NCBI GenBank assembly: GCA_037130845.1
Contig: JBAXSE010000010.1
Location: forward strand, 1-48,503
Length of the DNA: 48,503 nt
Direction of reading: 5' to 3'
Source of the DNA: 1-14-0-10-37-14 sp037130845
GTDB taxonomy: Bacteria; Patescibacteriota; Patescibacteriia; Patescibacteriales; Patescibacteriaceae
Shown here: positions 1 through 7,012 of the stretch, piece by piece
Numbering within the stretch: the first letter of the stretch is position 1
Layout: each line of letters begins with the position of its first letter
Made by a program: the position numbers and the translations under genes
Notes under the pieces: generated by a model
Databases searched by the model: none
Told to the model about the DNA's origin: nothing
Seen by the model: the letters and a program-made list of their open reading frames with translations, nothing else

Positions 1-55
1 TTGATTAAATGATTTCAATATATCATTTTTGTCAACGAATTAGCTAACATCTACA

Positions 56-149
56 ATTCCCGCCCGCCAAAGGACGGGTAGACTCCGGCGGGAATCTAAT
101 CATAGGCAGTAGGTTACGGGCAAGATTCCCGCCTTCGCGGGAATGACAC
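56..149. repeat. Two palindromic ATTCCCGC-type repeats
   Basis: Two short inverted repeats lie in the spacer before the first gene. The first pairs ATTCCCGCC (56-64) with GGCGGGAAT (87-95). The second, 124-149, is a compact hairpin (ATTCCCGC, loop CTTC, GCGGGAAT) followed by GACAC. The 26-nt unit at 124-149 recurs exactly at 31671-31696 and, inverted, at 31616-31641. The core fits the pattern ATTCCC-N8-GGGAAT known for the neisserial dRS3 repeat; whether there is any relation is unknown. Confidence 0.7.
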
Positions 150-182
150 TAGAAAACGTTGGTATCGCAAACGTTGGATGGC

Positions 183-211
183 TTGACTATAGGCGTACAT
201 TATGGTAATAA
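183..211 (+). promoter_or_regulatory. Sigma70-type promoter
   Basis: The -35 box TTGACT (183-188) and -10 box TAATAA (206-211) are separated by exactly 17 nt. The promoter lies about 50 nt upstream of the GTG start at 262, which also has a clear SD. Confidence 0.6.
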
Positions 212-261
212 GTCAGCATTATTATAGCTATTTGAAAATCAACCATATAAAGGAGTAAACA

Positions 262-828
262 GTGAACAGATTAGAATCAATTATCCGTGACATCGATAAT
301 TTTTCGAGCAAGAGACAAGGCAAGACCAGGGAGCTGCTGTACAAGAAGTTTCTAGAGGGCTTGCGGAACGACGCCACAGTACCGGAATTGAAAGAAATAT
401 TACGAATTATCGATCCGCCTAAGCGCGAGACAGCTGTCTCGCTAACAGAAGATGAAAAGGCGTTATCACAGCGAACAGCCGTTTTGTTTAATGAGTATGT
501 TCATGAAATGAGCTATACTGGTATGTCAGAAACTTTTATCAGTGAAGTTAGAATGCGATTGACTGAGCTGATATTGAGCCAATTATTGCGCCCGTCGTCC
601 GAAGATTATTTGTACAGCCTGGAATCAGTTTGGACGATGCTATTCGATTGCGACGCTGCTATCGACGAGGCGGCCGAGAAAATAGTGCAGTGCCTGCCGA
701 TCTACTTTAATTTGATTAAGAATAACAAATTAAAGCTATATAAATATATTGATGCTTTGATTTACTTTAAGCATCAAGCCTTCCAAATGCCGTTATTATT
801 GGCTATGGCCAGAGTACAGATGCTTTAA
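262..828 (+). CDS. Hypothetical protein, helical
   Basis: This 188-residue protein matches no family I recognise. It is charged and looks mostly helical, with no signal peptide or membrane segment. I chose the GTG start at 262 because AGGAG lies at 251-255 with normal spacing; most genes in this window lack such a site. Its own promoter is at 183-211 and a hairpin terminator follows at 845-882, so it is a single-gene transcription unit. The promoter-plus-SD style resembles the small genes at 38.7-42.3 kb. Function unknown. Confidence 0.75.
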   Translation: MNRLESIIRDIDNFSSKRQGKTRELLYKKFLEGLRNDATVPELKEILRIIDPPKRETAVSLTEDEKALSQRTAVLFNEYVHEMSYTGMSETFISEVRMRLTELILSQLLRPSSEDYLYSLESVWTMLFDCDAAIDEAAEKIVQCLPIYFNLIKNNKLKLYKYIDALIYFKHQAFQMPLLLAMARVQML

Positions 829-844
829 TTTTTTTTCATTTATC

Positions 845-882
845 AATCCCCATCGATTTAATATCGGCGGGGATTTTATTTT
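845..882 (+). terminator. Probable terminator after the first gene
   Basis: AATCCCC (845-851) pairs with GGGGATT (869-875), followed by a T-rich stretch. It lies 17 nt after the stop codon. Confidence 0.5.
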
Positions 883-909
883 GACTTTTAAAGTGTTTTG
901 TCCTAGAAT
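881..909 (+). promoter_or_regulatory. Promoter of hicB
   Basis: TTGACT (881-886), a 17-nt spacer and TAGAAT (904-909) form a good vegetative promoter. The predicted transcript start leaves a leader of about 14 nt before the ATG at 930. Confidence 0.6.
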
Positions 910-929
910 ATACAAATAACCAGAAATAT

Positions 930-1148
930 ATGCCTAAAGTAAATATAAAAGCGACAGTGTGGAAAGAAGGGGATTATTACGTCTCTCAGTGTCTTAATGT
1001 CGATGTGGCCAGCTTTGGCGCTACAAAAAAAGAGGCCTTGGCCAATTTGTTGGAAGCCTTGGAATTGCGTTTGGAAGGCGCAAGCAATCTTAAGCTGACA
1101 AAAATAGAAAGGCCTGATATCGTTTCGCTCAAATTGCAGTATGCCTAA
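930..1148 (+). CDS. hicB: HicB-type antitoxin
   Basis: This 72-residue protein has the partial RNase-H-like fold sequence of HicB/UPF0150 antitoxins: a first strand, then WKEGDYYVSQCLNVDVAS, then a helix starting TKKEALANLLEAL. HicB antitoxins neutralise the HicA mRNA interferase. It lacks the C-terminal DNA-binding domain of longer HicB proteins. It has its own promoter at 881-909. The last 8 nt overlap the start of hicA, the usual tight coupling of the pair, but that hicA is broken (see 1141-1328). The antitoxin therefore looks like the surviving half of an inactivated toxin-antitoxin module, unless it acts on a HicA elsewhere. Confidence 0.8.
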   Translation: MPKVNIKATVWKEGDYYVSQCLNVDVASFGATKKEALANLLEALELRLEGASNLKLTKIERPDIVSLKLQYA

Positions 1149-1328
1149 GCCCTTCCCGCTGAAGCGATTATTGGAAATATTAAAGGCTCACACGCAAAAT
1201 ACAAGAATAATGCCAACCCGGAATTGACAGTCATGGTACCGGAACATGGTAAAGAGATTCCGCACGGCACTCTAAGGTCTATCTTGCGTCAAGCAAAATT
1301 GGACCTATCTGACCTGGACAAGAAATAA
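1141..1328 (+). pseudogene. hicA: HicA toxin remnant with internal deletion and frameshift
   Basis: Reading from ATG 1141 gives MPKPFPLKRLLEILKAH and then quickly stops. From about 1183 a second frame gives a typical HicA C-terminal half: KGSHAKYKN, then VMVPEHGKEIPHGTLRSIL and RQAKLDLSDLDKK, ending at TAA 1326-1328. KGSH carries the catalytic histidine region and EIPHGTLRSILRQA is the family's most conserved stretch. The start and stop are out of frame by 185 nt (2 modulo 3). The segment normally lying between the first helix and KGSH, roughly ten residues, is missing. A deletion between short AAAG-like repeats explains both the shortening and the frameshift. The toxin should be inactive. 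Confidence 0.8.
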
Positions 1329-1338
1329 AACGACATTG

Positions 1339-1368
1339 CCTGCGCCGAATCGGCGGCAGGTTTTTTTG
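1339..1368 (+). terminator. Rho-independent terminator of hicBA
   Basis: CCTGC-GCCG pairs with CGGC-GCAGG around an AAT loop, with one bulged G. Seven T residues follow at 1361-1367. Confidence 0.75.
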
Positions 1369-1390
1369 TTGCTTCGCAAATCGGTTGATG

Positions 1391-1406
1391 TTATGATTAA
1401 TCATAA
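1391..1406. promoter_or_regulatory. Perfect 16-bp palindrome upstream of GH1 gene, candidate operator
   Basis: TTATGATTAATCATAA is a perfect palindrome 46 nt upstream of the glycosidase start. A second hairpin, GCAGATG (1416-1422) with CATCTGC (1433-1439), lies between it and the gene. A dyad this close to an isolated carbohydrate gene is a candidate repressor site. No regulator gene is adjacent. Confidence 0.35.
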
Positions 1407-1451
1407 TCCTTAGCGGCAGATGAGCCCGCCGGCATCTGCGCCAATTATCAT

Positions 1452-2678
1452 ATGGAAAAAGACAATCTACCTTTCCCGGACCAGTTCTTCTGGGGCTGTT
1501 CGACCAGTTCTCATCAGATCGAGGGCGGAACCACTAACGACTGGAGCGAGTGGGAGAAATCGCCGAAACGCTTGGCCGACCTGACCAAGCGGGGATTAGC
1601 GCATCAGGATTATATCTCGGGCCAGGGCAGCAATTCCTATGAAATGCAGAACGCGGATATCGCCTGCCTCAAGGAGCTGGGCGTCAATTCCTACCGTTTT
1701 TCCCTGGAATGGTCCAGGATCGAGCCGGAGCCGGGCAAGTTCGACCAGCAGGCTATGGATTATTATGTCAACTTTGTCAAAATGTTGAGGGCCAACCACA
1801 TCGAGCCTTTTGTCACGCTGTGGCATTGGCCCATCCCGCTATGGCTGCGCGATCTGGGAGGCTGGGAGTCGCCGGATATGCCGCACTATTTCGCTGACTT
1901 TAGCGAGTTTGTGATCAAGAACCTAAACCATGATGTCAATTTCTGGATTACGCTCAATGAACCGGAGAATTATTACCATAAAAGTTTCTTGATTGGGGAA
2001 TGGCCGCCACAGAAGATGAATCCTCTGGTTATGTTGAAGGTTATCAAGCATCTGGTGGCCGGGCACAAGCTGGTCTACCAGCTTGCCAAGAAGATTGATA
2101 GCAATAACCAGATCGGTATTGCCAAGCATAATATCTGTTTTGAGTCCAAGGGCAATAATCCTTGGAGCAAACTGCTAAAAAAGGGCGCCGATTGGTGGTG
2201 GAATGATTATTTTCTGAATTGTATCAAGGATTACCAAGATTTCATCGGCCTTAATTTCTACTTCCATTACGAGGTCAAATGGTGGTTCGGCAACGGCCAG
2301 ACTGACAAATACTCCGATCTGGACTGGGCCTTGGTCCCGGAGGGCATCTATTGGGTGCTTAACGACCTCAAGAAATACGACAAGCCCATTTATATTACCG
2401 AAAACGGCTTGGCTGACAAGGACGACAAGCATCGCATCTGGTATATCCAGCAGATTTTGGCCAATATCCATCGGGCCATTATGAACAATATCCCGGTCCG
2501 AGGCTATTCCCACTGGTCGCTGATGGACAACTTTGAATGGGCCCTGGGCTTTGCTCCGCGTTTCGGCCTGTTCGAGGTTAACCGCCAGACCTTTGAGCGT
2601 ACTGCCAGGCCAGCCGCCCGTTATTATGGCAATATTTGCCGGAGTAATAGGCTGGAAATAGAGACTGATGAGTTTTAA
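1452..2678 (+). CDS. Family 1 glycoside hydrolase (beta-glucosidase-like)
   Basis: This 408-residue protein is a retaining beta-glycosidase of the GH1 (beta/alpha)8-barrel family, which releases terminal sugars from beta-linked glycosides. Visible motifs are FPDQFFWGCSTSSHQIEG at the N-terminus, the acid/base glutamate in TLNEPEN (E170), the nucleophile in YITENGL (E317), and HWSLMDNFEW (354-363) in the aglycone pocket. It is somewhat shorter than typical GH1 enzymes (440-480 residues), mainly in the middle of the barrel. There is no signal peptide, so it should be cytoplasmic. It stands alone between two terminators, without transporter or other sugar genes. Substrate cannot be deduced. The ATG at 1452 has no SD. 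Confidence 0.92.
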   Translation: MEKDNLPFPDQFFWGCSTSSHQIEGGTTNDWSEWEKSPKRLADLTKRGLAHQDYISGQGSNSYEMQNADIACLKELGVNSYRFSLEWSRIEPEPGKFDQQAMDYYVNFVKMLRANHIEPFVTLWHWPIPLWLRDLGGWESPDMPHYFADFSEFVIKNLNHDVNFWITLNEPENYYHKSFLIGEWPPQKMNPLVMLKVIKHLVAGHKLVYQLAKKIDSNNQIGIAKHNICFESKGNNPWSKLLKKGADWWWNDYFLNCIKDYQDFIGLNFYFHYEVKWWFGNGQTDKYSDLDWALVPEGIYWVLNDLKKYDKPIYITENGLADKDDKHRIWYIQQILANIHRAIMNNIPVRGYSHWSLMDNFEWALGFAPRFGLFEVNRQTFERTARPAARYYGNICRSNRLEIETDEF

Positions 2679-2702
2679 TTCTTTATTACTGTTAATATTA
2701 GC

Positions 2703-2735
2703 AAAAAACAGCCAGAGATTAATGGCTGTTTTTTA
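2703..2735 (+). terminator. Rho-independent terminator after GH1 gene
   Basis: AAAAAACAGCCA (2703-2714) pairs with TGGCTGTTTTTT (2723-2734), a perfect 12-bp stem ending in a T-tract. Confidence 0.85.
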
Positions 2736-2778
2736 TTTATTACCTAATGTTAGCCAATAATACGAGCCTAGCTATCTA

Positions 2779-2807
2779 TTGACTTTAGCCTGTAAATAAC
2801 TTAATAT
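2779..2807 (+). promoter_or_regulatory. Promoter upstream of the tuf region
   Basis: TTGACT (2779-2784), a 17-nt spacer and TAATAT (2802-2807). It could drive the gene at 2870 and read on into tuf. Confidence 0.6.
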
Positions 2808-2869
2808 GAATTTTGTTAAAAAATTTGTCTTTTAGGCAAATGTTTTAATATCTGAAGAAATATCGGTAT

Positions 2870-3391
2870 ATGTCTGATCAGCTACTTCGTCTGCTCCAAT
2901 TGGCCCAAAAGACCGGTGATAAACTGGTGGTTTATGACCCGAGCAGCCGTCTGGCGCCTTATGTCATTCTGGGTATAGATGCCTACGAGAACCTGTTGTC
3001 CCATCAGGCCGAATTACCCTTGACAGAAGGGGGTTTAAGTGATAAAATTACTCCCGATATTGATTTTTGGCAAAATCAAGGTGCTTTTGTTCAAAATAAG
3101 CCAAATTTTTCAGAATTAGCTGTTTCGCCAATAGTAGAAGAAATATCTACCGAACTGGAAGCAGAAGAAACAGAAGAAGCGCAGCCTATCACCGAAACGG
3201 TTCTACCATGGGCCGAAGAGACGGAAGCTGAGCCTAGTCAAGAACTGAGCGAACCAACGGACGATGAATTGTTCGAGGCTAATGAGACCAGTATCGTTGA
3301 TGCCGGTTTCAGCCCTGTAGGCTCTATTTTAGAATCACGTTTAGCTGAATTGCAGCTCAGGTTGAGCCGTAATCAGCAAAACAATAAATAA
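2870..3391 (+). CDS. Hypothetical protein with acidic C-terminal region
   Basis: This 173-residue protein has two parts. Residues 1-46 form a compact domain with VVYDPSSRLAPYVILGIDAYENLL; the last segment recalls the dimerisation end of Phd/YefM-type antitoxins, but I would not call it one. The rest is a low-complexity tail very rich in Glu (for example ELEAEETEEAQ), probably disordered, ending in a short amphipathic helix. The gene lies 94 nt upstream of tuf in the same direction, with its own good promoter at 2779-2807. Its position suggests co-expression with the translation genes. Function unknown. Confidence 0.65.
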   Translation: MSDQLLRLLQLAQKTGDKLVVYDPSSRLAPYVILGIDAYENLLSHQAELPLTEGGLSDKITPDIDFWQNQGAFVQNKPNFSELAVSPIVEEISTELEAEETEEAQPITETVLPWAEETEAEPSQELSEPTDDELFEANETSIVDAGFSPVGSILESRLAELQLRLSRNQQNNK

Positions 3392-3436
3392 ATTAATTAA
3401 TTAGGACGGTTGGCCACCCAATGAGGTGAAGAACTT

Positions 3437-3472
3437 CGGTCTGCGGGATTGGCCCGCGGGAGCTGAAGACCG
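3437..3472 (+). promoter_or_regulatory. Structured leader before tuf
   Basis: CGGTCT (3437-3442) pairs with AGACCG (3467-3472) around an inner hairpin GCGGG-ATTGG-CCCGC (3443-3457). The structure ends 13 nt before the EF-Tu start codon. It may modulate tuf translation; no known riboswitch or leader class is recognised. Confidence 0.4.
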
Positions 3473-3485
3473 TTAAACAAATATT

Positions 3486-4673
3486 ATGGCAGACGCATTT
3501 GTACGAAACAAGCCGCATTTGAACGTCGGCACTATCGGTCACGTTGACCACGGCAAGACCACCTTGACCGCTGCTATCCTTACCGTCTTGGGCGCGAAGG
3601 GTTTTGCGGCTTCCAAAAAAGGCGTTGATGAAATCGATGGCGCTCCTGAGGAGAAAGCCAGAGGTATCACTATTGCTACCGCTCACGTCGAGTATGAATC
3701 TGAAAAGCGCCATTACGCGCACGTTGATTGTCCAGGACACGCCGATTATATCAAGAATATGATCACTGGCGCTGCCCAGATGGACGGTGCTGTTTTGGTT
3801 GTCTCCGCTACTGACGGCCCTATGCCCCAGACTCGCGAGCACATTTTGTTGGCCAACCAGGTTGGTGTTCCTCATATCATTGTTTTCTTGAACAAATGCG
3901 ATATGGTGGAAGACCAAGAATTGATCGACTTGGTCGAAGAGGAAGTTCGCGACCTTTTGAATAAGTACAATTTCCCTGGCGATACTACTCCTATTATCCG
4001 CGGTTCCGCCTTGAAGGCTCTCGAAGATCCGAATGGTCCTTGGGGTGACAAGGTTATGGAATTGGTTAAGGCCTTGGATGAATATATCCCAGAACCTGTC
4101 CGCCAGACTGACAAAGCTTTCTTGATGCCTATCGAAGATATCTTCTCGATCGAAGGACGCGGCACTGTCGTGACCGGCAGAATCGAGCGCGGTATTATCA
4201 AGGTCGGCGAAGAAGTCGAAATTGTCGGTATCCATGATACCAAGAAAACCGTCGTTACCGGCGTTGAAATGTTTAACAAGTCTTTGGATCAAGGCCAGGC
4301 TGGCGATAATGCCGGTTTGTTGCTGAGAGGTGTCAAGAAAGAAGAAGTCGAGCGCGGTCAATGCTTGGCCAAGCCGGGTTCTATCACTCCACACACCGAA
4401 TTCGAAGCCGAGGTCTATGTTTTGACCCAAGCTGAAGGTGGCCGCCATAAGCCTTTTTTCAAAGGTTATAAGCCCCAGTTCTATGTCCGTACTACCGATG
4501 TAACTGGTGAAGTCGAGTTGCCTGAGGGCACCGAGATGGTCATGCCTGGCGACACTGTTTCGATCAAGATCAAATTGATCGCTCCTATCGCCATGGAAGA
4601 TAAAATGAAATTTGCTATCCGTGAAGGCGGCCGCACTGTTGGTGCCGGCGTCGTCACAAAAATAATCAAGTAA
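3486..4673 (+). CDS. tuf: Elongation factor Tu
   Basis: EF-Tu is the GTPase that delivers aminoacyl-tRNA to the ribosome. The 395-residue protein is full length. GTP-binding motifs are GHVDHGKT (18-25), RGITI (switch I, 59-63), DCPGH (81-85) and NKCD (136-139). Domains 2 and 3 follow, including GRGTVVTGRIERG and a C-terminus ending GGRTVGAGVVTKII. The ATG at 3486 gives the standard N-terminus. The usual partners rpsL, rpsG and fusA are not upstream; instead there is an unknown acidic protein. Downstream, a hairpin and a long structured leader separate tuf from rpsJ, so the two may be expressed separately. Confidence 0.98.
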   Translation: MADAFVRNKPHLNVGTIGHVDHGKTTLTAAILTVLGAKGFAASKKGVDEIDGAPEEKARGITIATAHVEYESEKRHYAHVDCPGHADYIKNMITGAAQMDGAVLVVSATDGPMPQTREHILLANQVGVPHIIVFLNKCDMVEDQELIDLVEEEVRDLLNKYNFPGDTTPIIRGSALKALEDPNGPWGDKVMELVKALDEYIPEPVRQTDKAFLMPIEDIFSIEGRGTVVTGRIERGIIKVGEEVEIVGIHDTKKTVVTGVEMFNKSLDQGQAGDNAGLLLRGVKKEEVERGQCLAKPGSITPHTEFEAEVYVLTQAEGGRHKPFFKGYKPQFYVRTTDVTGEVELPEGTEMVMPGDTVSIKIKLIAPIAMEDKMKFAIREGGRTVGAGVVTKIIK

Positions 4674-4681
4674 CCATTTAG

Positions 4682-4709
4682 CCCCTCCGACGTTATGTCG
4701 GAGGGGTTG
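4682..4709 (+). terminator. Hairpin after tuf, probable terminator or attenuator
   Basis: CCCCTCCGAC (4682-4691) pairs with GTCGGAGGGG (4697-4706), a perfect 10-bp GC-rich stem. Only a short T-rich stretch follows, so termination may be partial. Confidence 0.6.
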
Positions 4710-4726
4710 TAATGCTTATTTGCAAA

Positions 4727-4782
4727 AGTCGATTGCGGTAGCGGTCCTTTACGAAGGATAGCTGCCGTAGTCGACTTCAAGT
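4727..4782 (+). promoter_or_regulatory. Long hairpin leader upstream of rpsJ
   Basis: AAGTCGA near 4728 pairs with TCGACTT near 4775. The arms continue inward as GCGGTAGCGGTCCTT against AAGGATAGCTGCCGT, with a TACG loop and a few wobble or mismatched pairs. This long imperfect hairpin sits about 100 nt before the first gene of the S10 cluster, where many bacteria carry r-protein autoregulatory leaders. The fold is visible in the sequence; the role is inferred. Confidence 0.4.
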
Positions 4783-4879
4783 AGGCGCTCGCTATATATC
4801 CGAGAAGCTTGACTAGAGGCTTCGCTTGCCAATCGGCAATAAGGATCGGCGAAAATTTAATAATTAATTTTCGGGAACA

Positions 4880-5227
4880 ATGACTGCGAAAAACCCCAAA
4901 ACCAGTGAATCGGCCGGTGCCTTTAAGAGCCGGATCAGAATCAAAATCAGATCATACGATCACAAGATTATTGATCAGTCTACCCGGACGATTGTAGAAA
5001 CCGTCAAACGCACCGGCGCCAAAATTTATGGCCCGATTCCGTTGCCGACCGAGAAGAAGAAATATACGGTCAACTCTTCTACTTTTGTTCACAAGAATGC
5101 GCGCGAGCAATTTGAAATGCGCACCCACAAGCGCCTAGTCGATATTATCGAACCGACTGCCGCTACCGTGGAAGCTTTGTCCAATTTGAATTTGCCTTCC
5201 GGCGTGGACGTGGAAATTAAGATGTAA
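4880..5227 (+). CDS. rpsJ: 30S ribosomal protein S10
   Basis: S10 is a component of the small-subunit head, and in its NusE role a transcription antitermination partner. The 115 residues contain the S10 signature from about residue 16 (FKSRIRIKIRSYDHKIIDQS) through GPIPLPTEKKKYTV and the C-terminal EIKM. The family is usually about 102 residues; the extra is a 14-residue N-terminal tail rich in Lys, Ser and Asn. The gene opens the S10 cluster but is separated from rplC by 338 nt, a spacing normally under 50 nt, because of inserted repeat sequence (see 5457-5551). Confidence 0.96.
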   Translation: MTAKNPKTSESAGAFKSRIRIKIRSYDHKIIDQSTRTIVETVKRTGAKIYGPIPLPTEKKKYTVNSSTFVHKNAREQFEMRTHKRLVDIIEPTAATVEALSNLNLPSGVDVEIKM

Positions 5228-5297
5228 TAGTGATTAAAAATTAAGCGCGAGTATCGAGCGCCAGCTACTTCCGGCCAATTGCGTCGGAAAAGGGTTC

Positions 5298-5402
5298 GCG
5301 AGCGTGCTAGCCAAAAATTGCGAGGTTCAGACTAACAGCGAAATAAGTTAAAATTCAAAGCCATTACAAGGGTTGATTTTATTTATTGAGCTAGCGTCTC
5401 GC
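5298..5402 (+). other. Spacer between rpsJ and rplC with long-range inverted repeat
   Basis: This 338-nt spacer holds two things. GCGAGCGTGCTAGC (5298-5311) can pair imperfectly with GCTAGCGTCTCGC (5390-5402), enclosing about 78 nt. A truncated copy of the hairpin-TIR element follows at 5457-5551. I see no open reading frame of note and no convincing promoter for rplC. Confidence 0.4.
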
Positions 5403-5456
5403 ACGCTGGTTTTTATTTTATCTGATAGGTTATTCTAGAAATAGATATATATAAAA

Positions 5457-5551
5457 CGGGGACGATAATATCTGGTTGATATGCACCCCAGAAGACTATC
5501 AAAATATAAAATCAGAGTTGTTTAAGAGACCTCCGTGTTCACGGAGGTAAA
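5457..5551 (+). repeat. Truncated hairpin-TIR element (copy E)
   Basis: The right half of the element family described at 29289-29502. It carries the conserved GGGGACGA block at 5458-5465 and, 68 bp later, the terminal hairpin at 5526-5551 (ACCTCCGTG pairing with CACGGAGGT). The 26-nt terminus is identical to that of copy D at 21895-21920. The left terminus is missing. The hairpin ends 14 nt before the rplC start codon. Confidence 0.75.
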
Positions 5552-5565
5552 TCCATAAAAAATAT

Positions 5566-6324
5566 ATGAAGTTTATATTAGGCAGAAAATTGGAAATGAC
5601 CCAAATCTGGGTCGGCGACGATTGCCGCGCCGTAACTAAGGTCGAGGTCGGCCCTTGCACAGTATTGCAAGTCAAGACCAAAGACAGCGATGGTTACACC
5701 GCGGTACAGATCGGCTATGGCAAGAAAAGCGCCAAGAGGCTCAACCAGCCGCAGAAAGGCCACATGAAAGAATATGGCAATTTCCGTTGGTTGCGCGAAT
5801 TCCGCTTGGACAAGCCAGGCATCAAGAATGTGCCCGAAGTGGCTGTGGGAGATCAGATTGATGTCAGCACCTTCGCTATCGGTGATAAATTGAGCGTTAT
5901 GGGTACTGTTAAGGGTCGCGGATTTGCCGGCGTTGTCAAACGCCATGGCTTCCATGGCCATAACGCTACTCACGGTACCAAGGATCAGGAAAGAATGCCT
6001 GGTTCTATCGGCGCCGGCGGCGTCCAACACGTTTTTAAAGGCAAGAAAATGCCAGGCCGCATGGGTGGCAATCAAGTCACCTTTAAGGGCTTCCCGGTAT
6101 TGGGTGTTGACGAAGCGAACGGTTGGCTGTTAATCGGCGGTGCTATTCCTGGCAGCCGCGGCAGCCTGGTCAAGCTTTGGGCCGATGGTGAATTGAAAAA
6201 GGCAGTTGTTGCCGCGCCAGCCGTGGCTGAGATTGCAGAAGAAGAAGTGAAGCCGGTAGAGGTAGCACAGGTTGAGGAAAATGTCGTTGCGGAAGTTCCG
6301 GCTACCGAGACTCAGGCTGAATAA
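5566..6324 (+). CDS. rplC: 50S ribosomal protein L3
   Basis: L3 nucleates large-subunit assembly near the peptidyl-transferase centre. The core is clear: MKFILGRKLEMTQIW at the start, KGRGFAGVVKRHGF, the loop RMPGSIGAG, and KKMPGRMGGNQVT. At 252 residues it is about 40 longer than usual. The extra is an acidic Ala/Glu/Val-rich C-terminal tail (from about residue 210) outside the conserved fold. The start codon lies just after the terminal hairpin of element copy E, which contains an SD-like GGAGGT 17 nt from the ATG. It heads the uninterrupted r-protein run to secY. Confidence 0.96.
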   Translation: MKFILGRKLEMTQIWVGDDCRAVTKVEVGPCTVLQVKTKDSDGYTAVQIGYGKKSAKRLNQPQKGHMKEYGNFRWLREFRLDKPGIKNVPEVAVGDQIDVSTFAIGDKLSVMGTVKGRGFAGVVKRHGFHGHNATHGTKDQERMPGSIGAGGVQHVFKGKKMPGRMGGNQVTFKGFPVLGVDEANGWLLIGGAIPGSRGSLVKLWADGELKKAVVAAPAVAEIAEEEVKPVEVAQVEENVVAEVPATETQAE

Positions 6325-6347
6325 TTTTAGAAGTTAAGATAATAGAT

Positions 6348-7001
6348 ATGACCAAGTTTAATGTCTACAACCATGAAGGCAAGGTGGTCGGGGAGTATGA
6401 GCTCAGTCCGAAATTGTTCGGAGTAGAAGCGAAAGCCGCCCTCGTGCACCAGGCCGTCGTAACCCAGATGTCCAATATGAGACCGGTAATTGCCGATACT
6501 AAGGACAGAAGTGAAGTTTCCGGCGGCGGCAAAAAGCCTTGGCGCCAGAAAGGTACTGGACGCGCCCGCGTCGGTTCGTCCCGCAGCCCATTGTGGCGCG
6601 GCGGCGGTATCGTCTTCGGCCCGACCAACGACCGCAACTTCAAGATGAATCTGAACAAGAAAATGTCCCGCAAGGCTATGTTTATGGCCTTGACCGACAA
6701 AGCTGTTAGCGGCCACTTGGCCCTGTTGGATAAGTTGGAACTGCCTGAATTCAAAACCAAAACTTTTATCAGCTTGGTCTTGAATCTGGCTACCGCCGCT
6801 TTGTCCGGCGCCGAGCAAGCTAAACGCTCTCTCTTGATCATTAATACCGCCAACGACGAAAAAGCCAAGTATAGCGCCCGCAATTTGCAGAACGTTACTT
6901 TGCTGAATATCGACAACATCAACATCCTTGATTTGATCAAGCATGAAAATCTGATTCTGACTCTCGATGCTGTCAAGACGCTGGAAGCAAGATATAACTA
7001 A
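6348..7001 (+). CDS. rplD: 50S ribosomal protein L4
   Basis: L4 binds 23S rRNA and lines the exit tunnel; in some bacteria it also represses the S10 operon. The 217 residues include the conserved loop KKPWRQKGTGRARVGSSRSP with LWRGGGIVFGP (about 63-93) and C-terminal LLNIDNINILDLIKHENLILT. Length is normal. It lies 23 nt after rplC without an SD. A long open frame on the opposite strand is only a by-product of its codon use. Confidence 0.96.
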   Translation: MTKFNVYNHEGKVVGEYELSPKLFGVEAKAALVHQAVVTQMSNMRPVIADTKDRSEVSGGGKKPWRQKGTGRARVGSSRSPLWRGGGIVFGPTNDRNFKMNLNKKMSRKAMFMALTDKAVSGHLALLDKLELPEFKTKTFISLVLNLATAALSGAEQAKRSLLIINTANDEKAKYSARNLQNVTLLNIDNINILDLIKHENLILTLDAVKTLEARYN

Positions 7002-7012
7002 CCCAAAGGTAT

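Noticed and set aside
2870..3022. N-terminal part of the 2870 product as a Phd/YefM antitoxin
   Set aside because: Only one short stretch is reminiscent, no toxin gene is adjacent, and the acidic tail does not fit the family.
3393..4448. A 351-codon open frame on the minus strand opposite tuf
   Set aside because: It is antisense to a certain EF-Tu gene and shows no recognisable domain; long antisense frames are common opposite genes with biased codon use.
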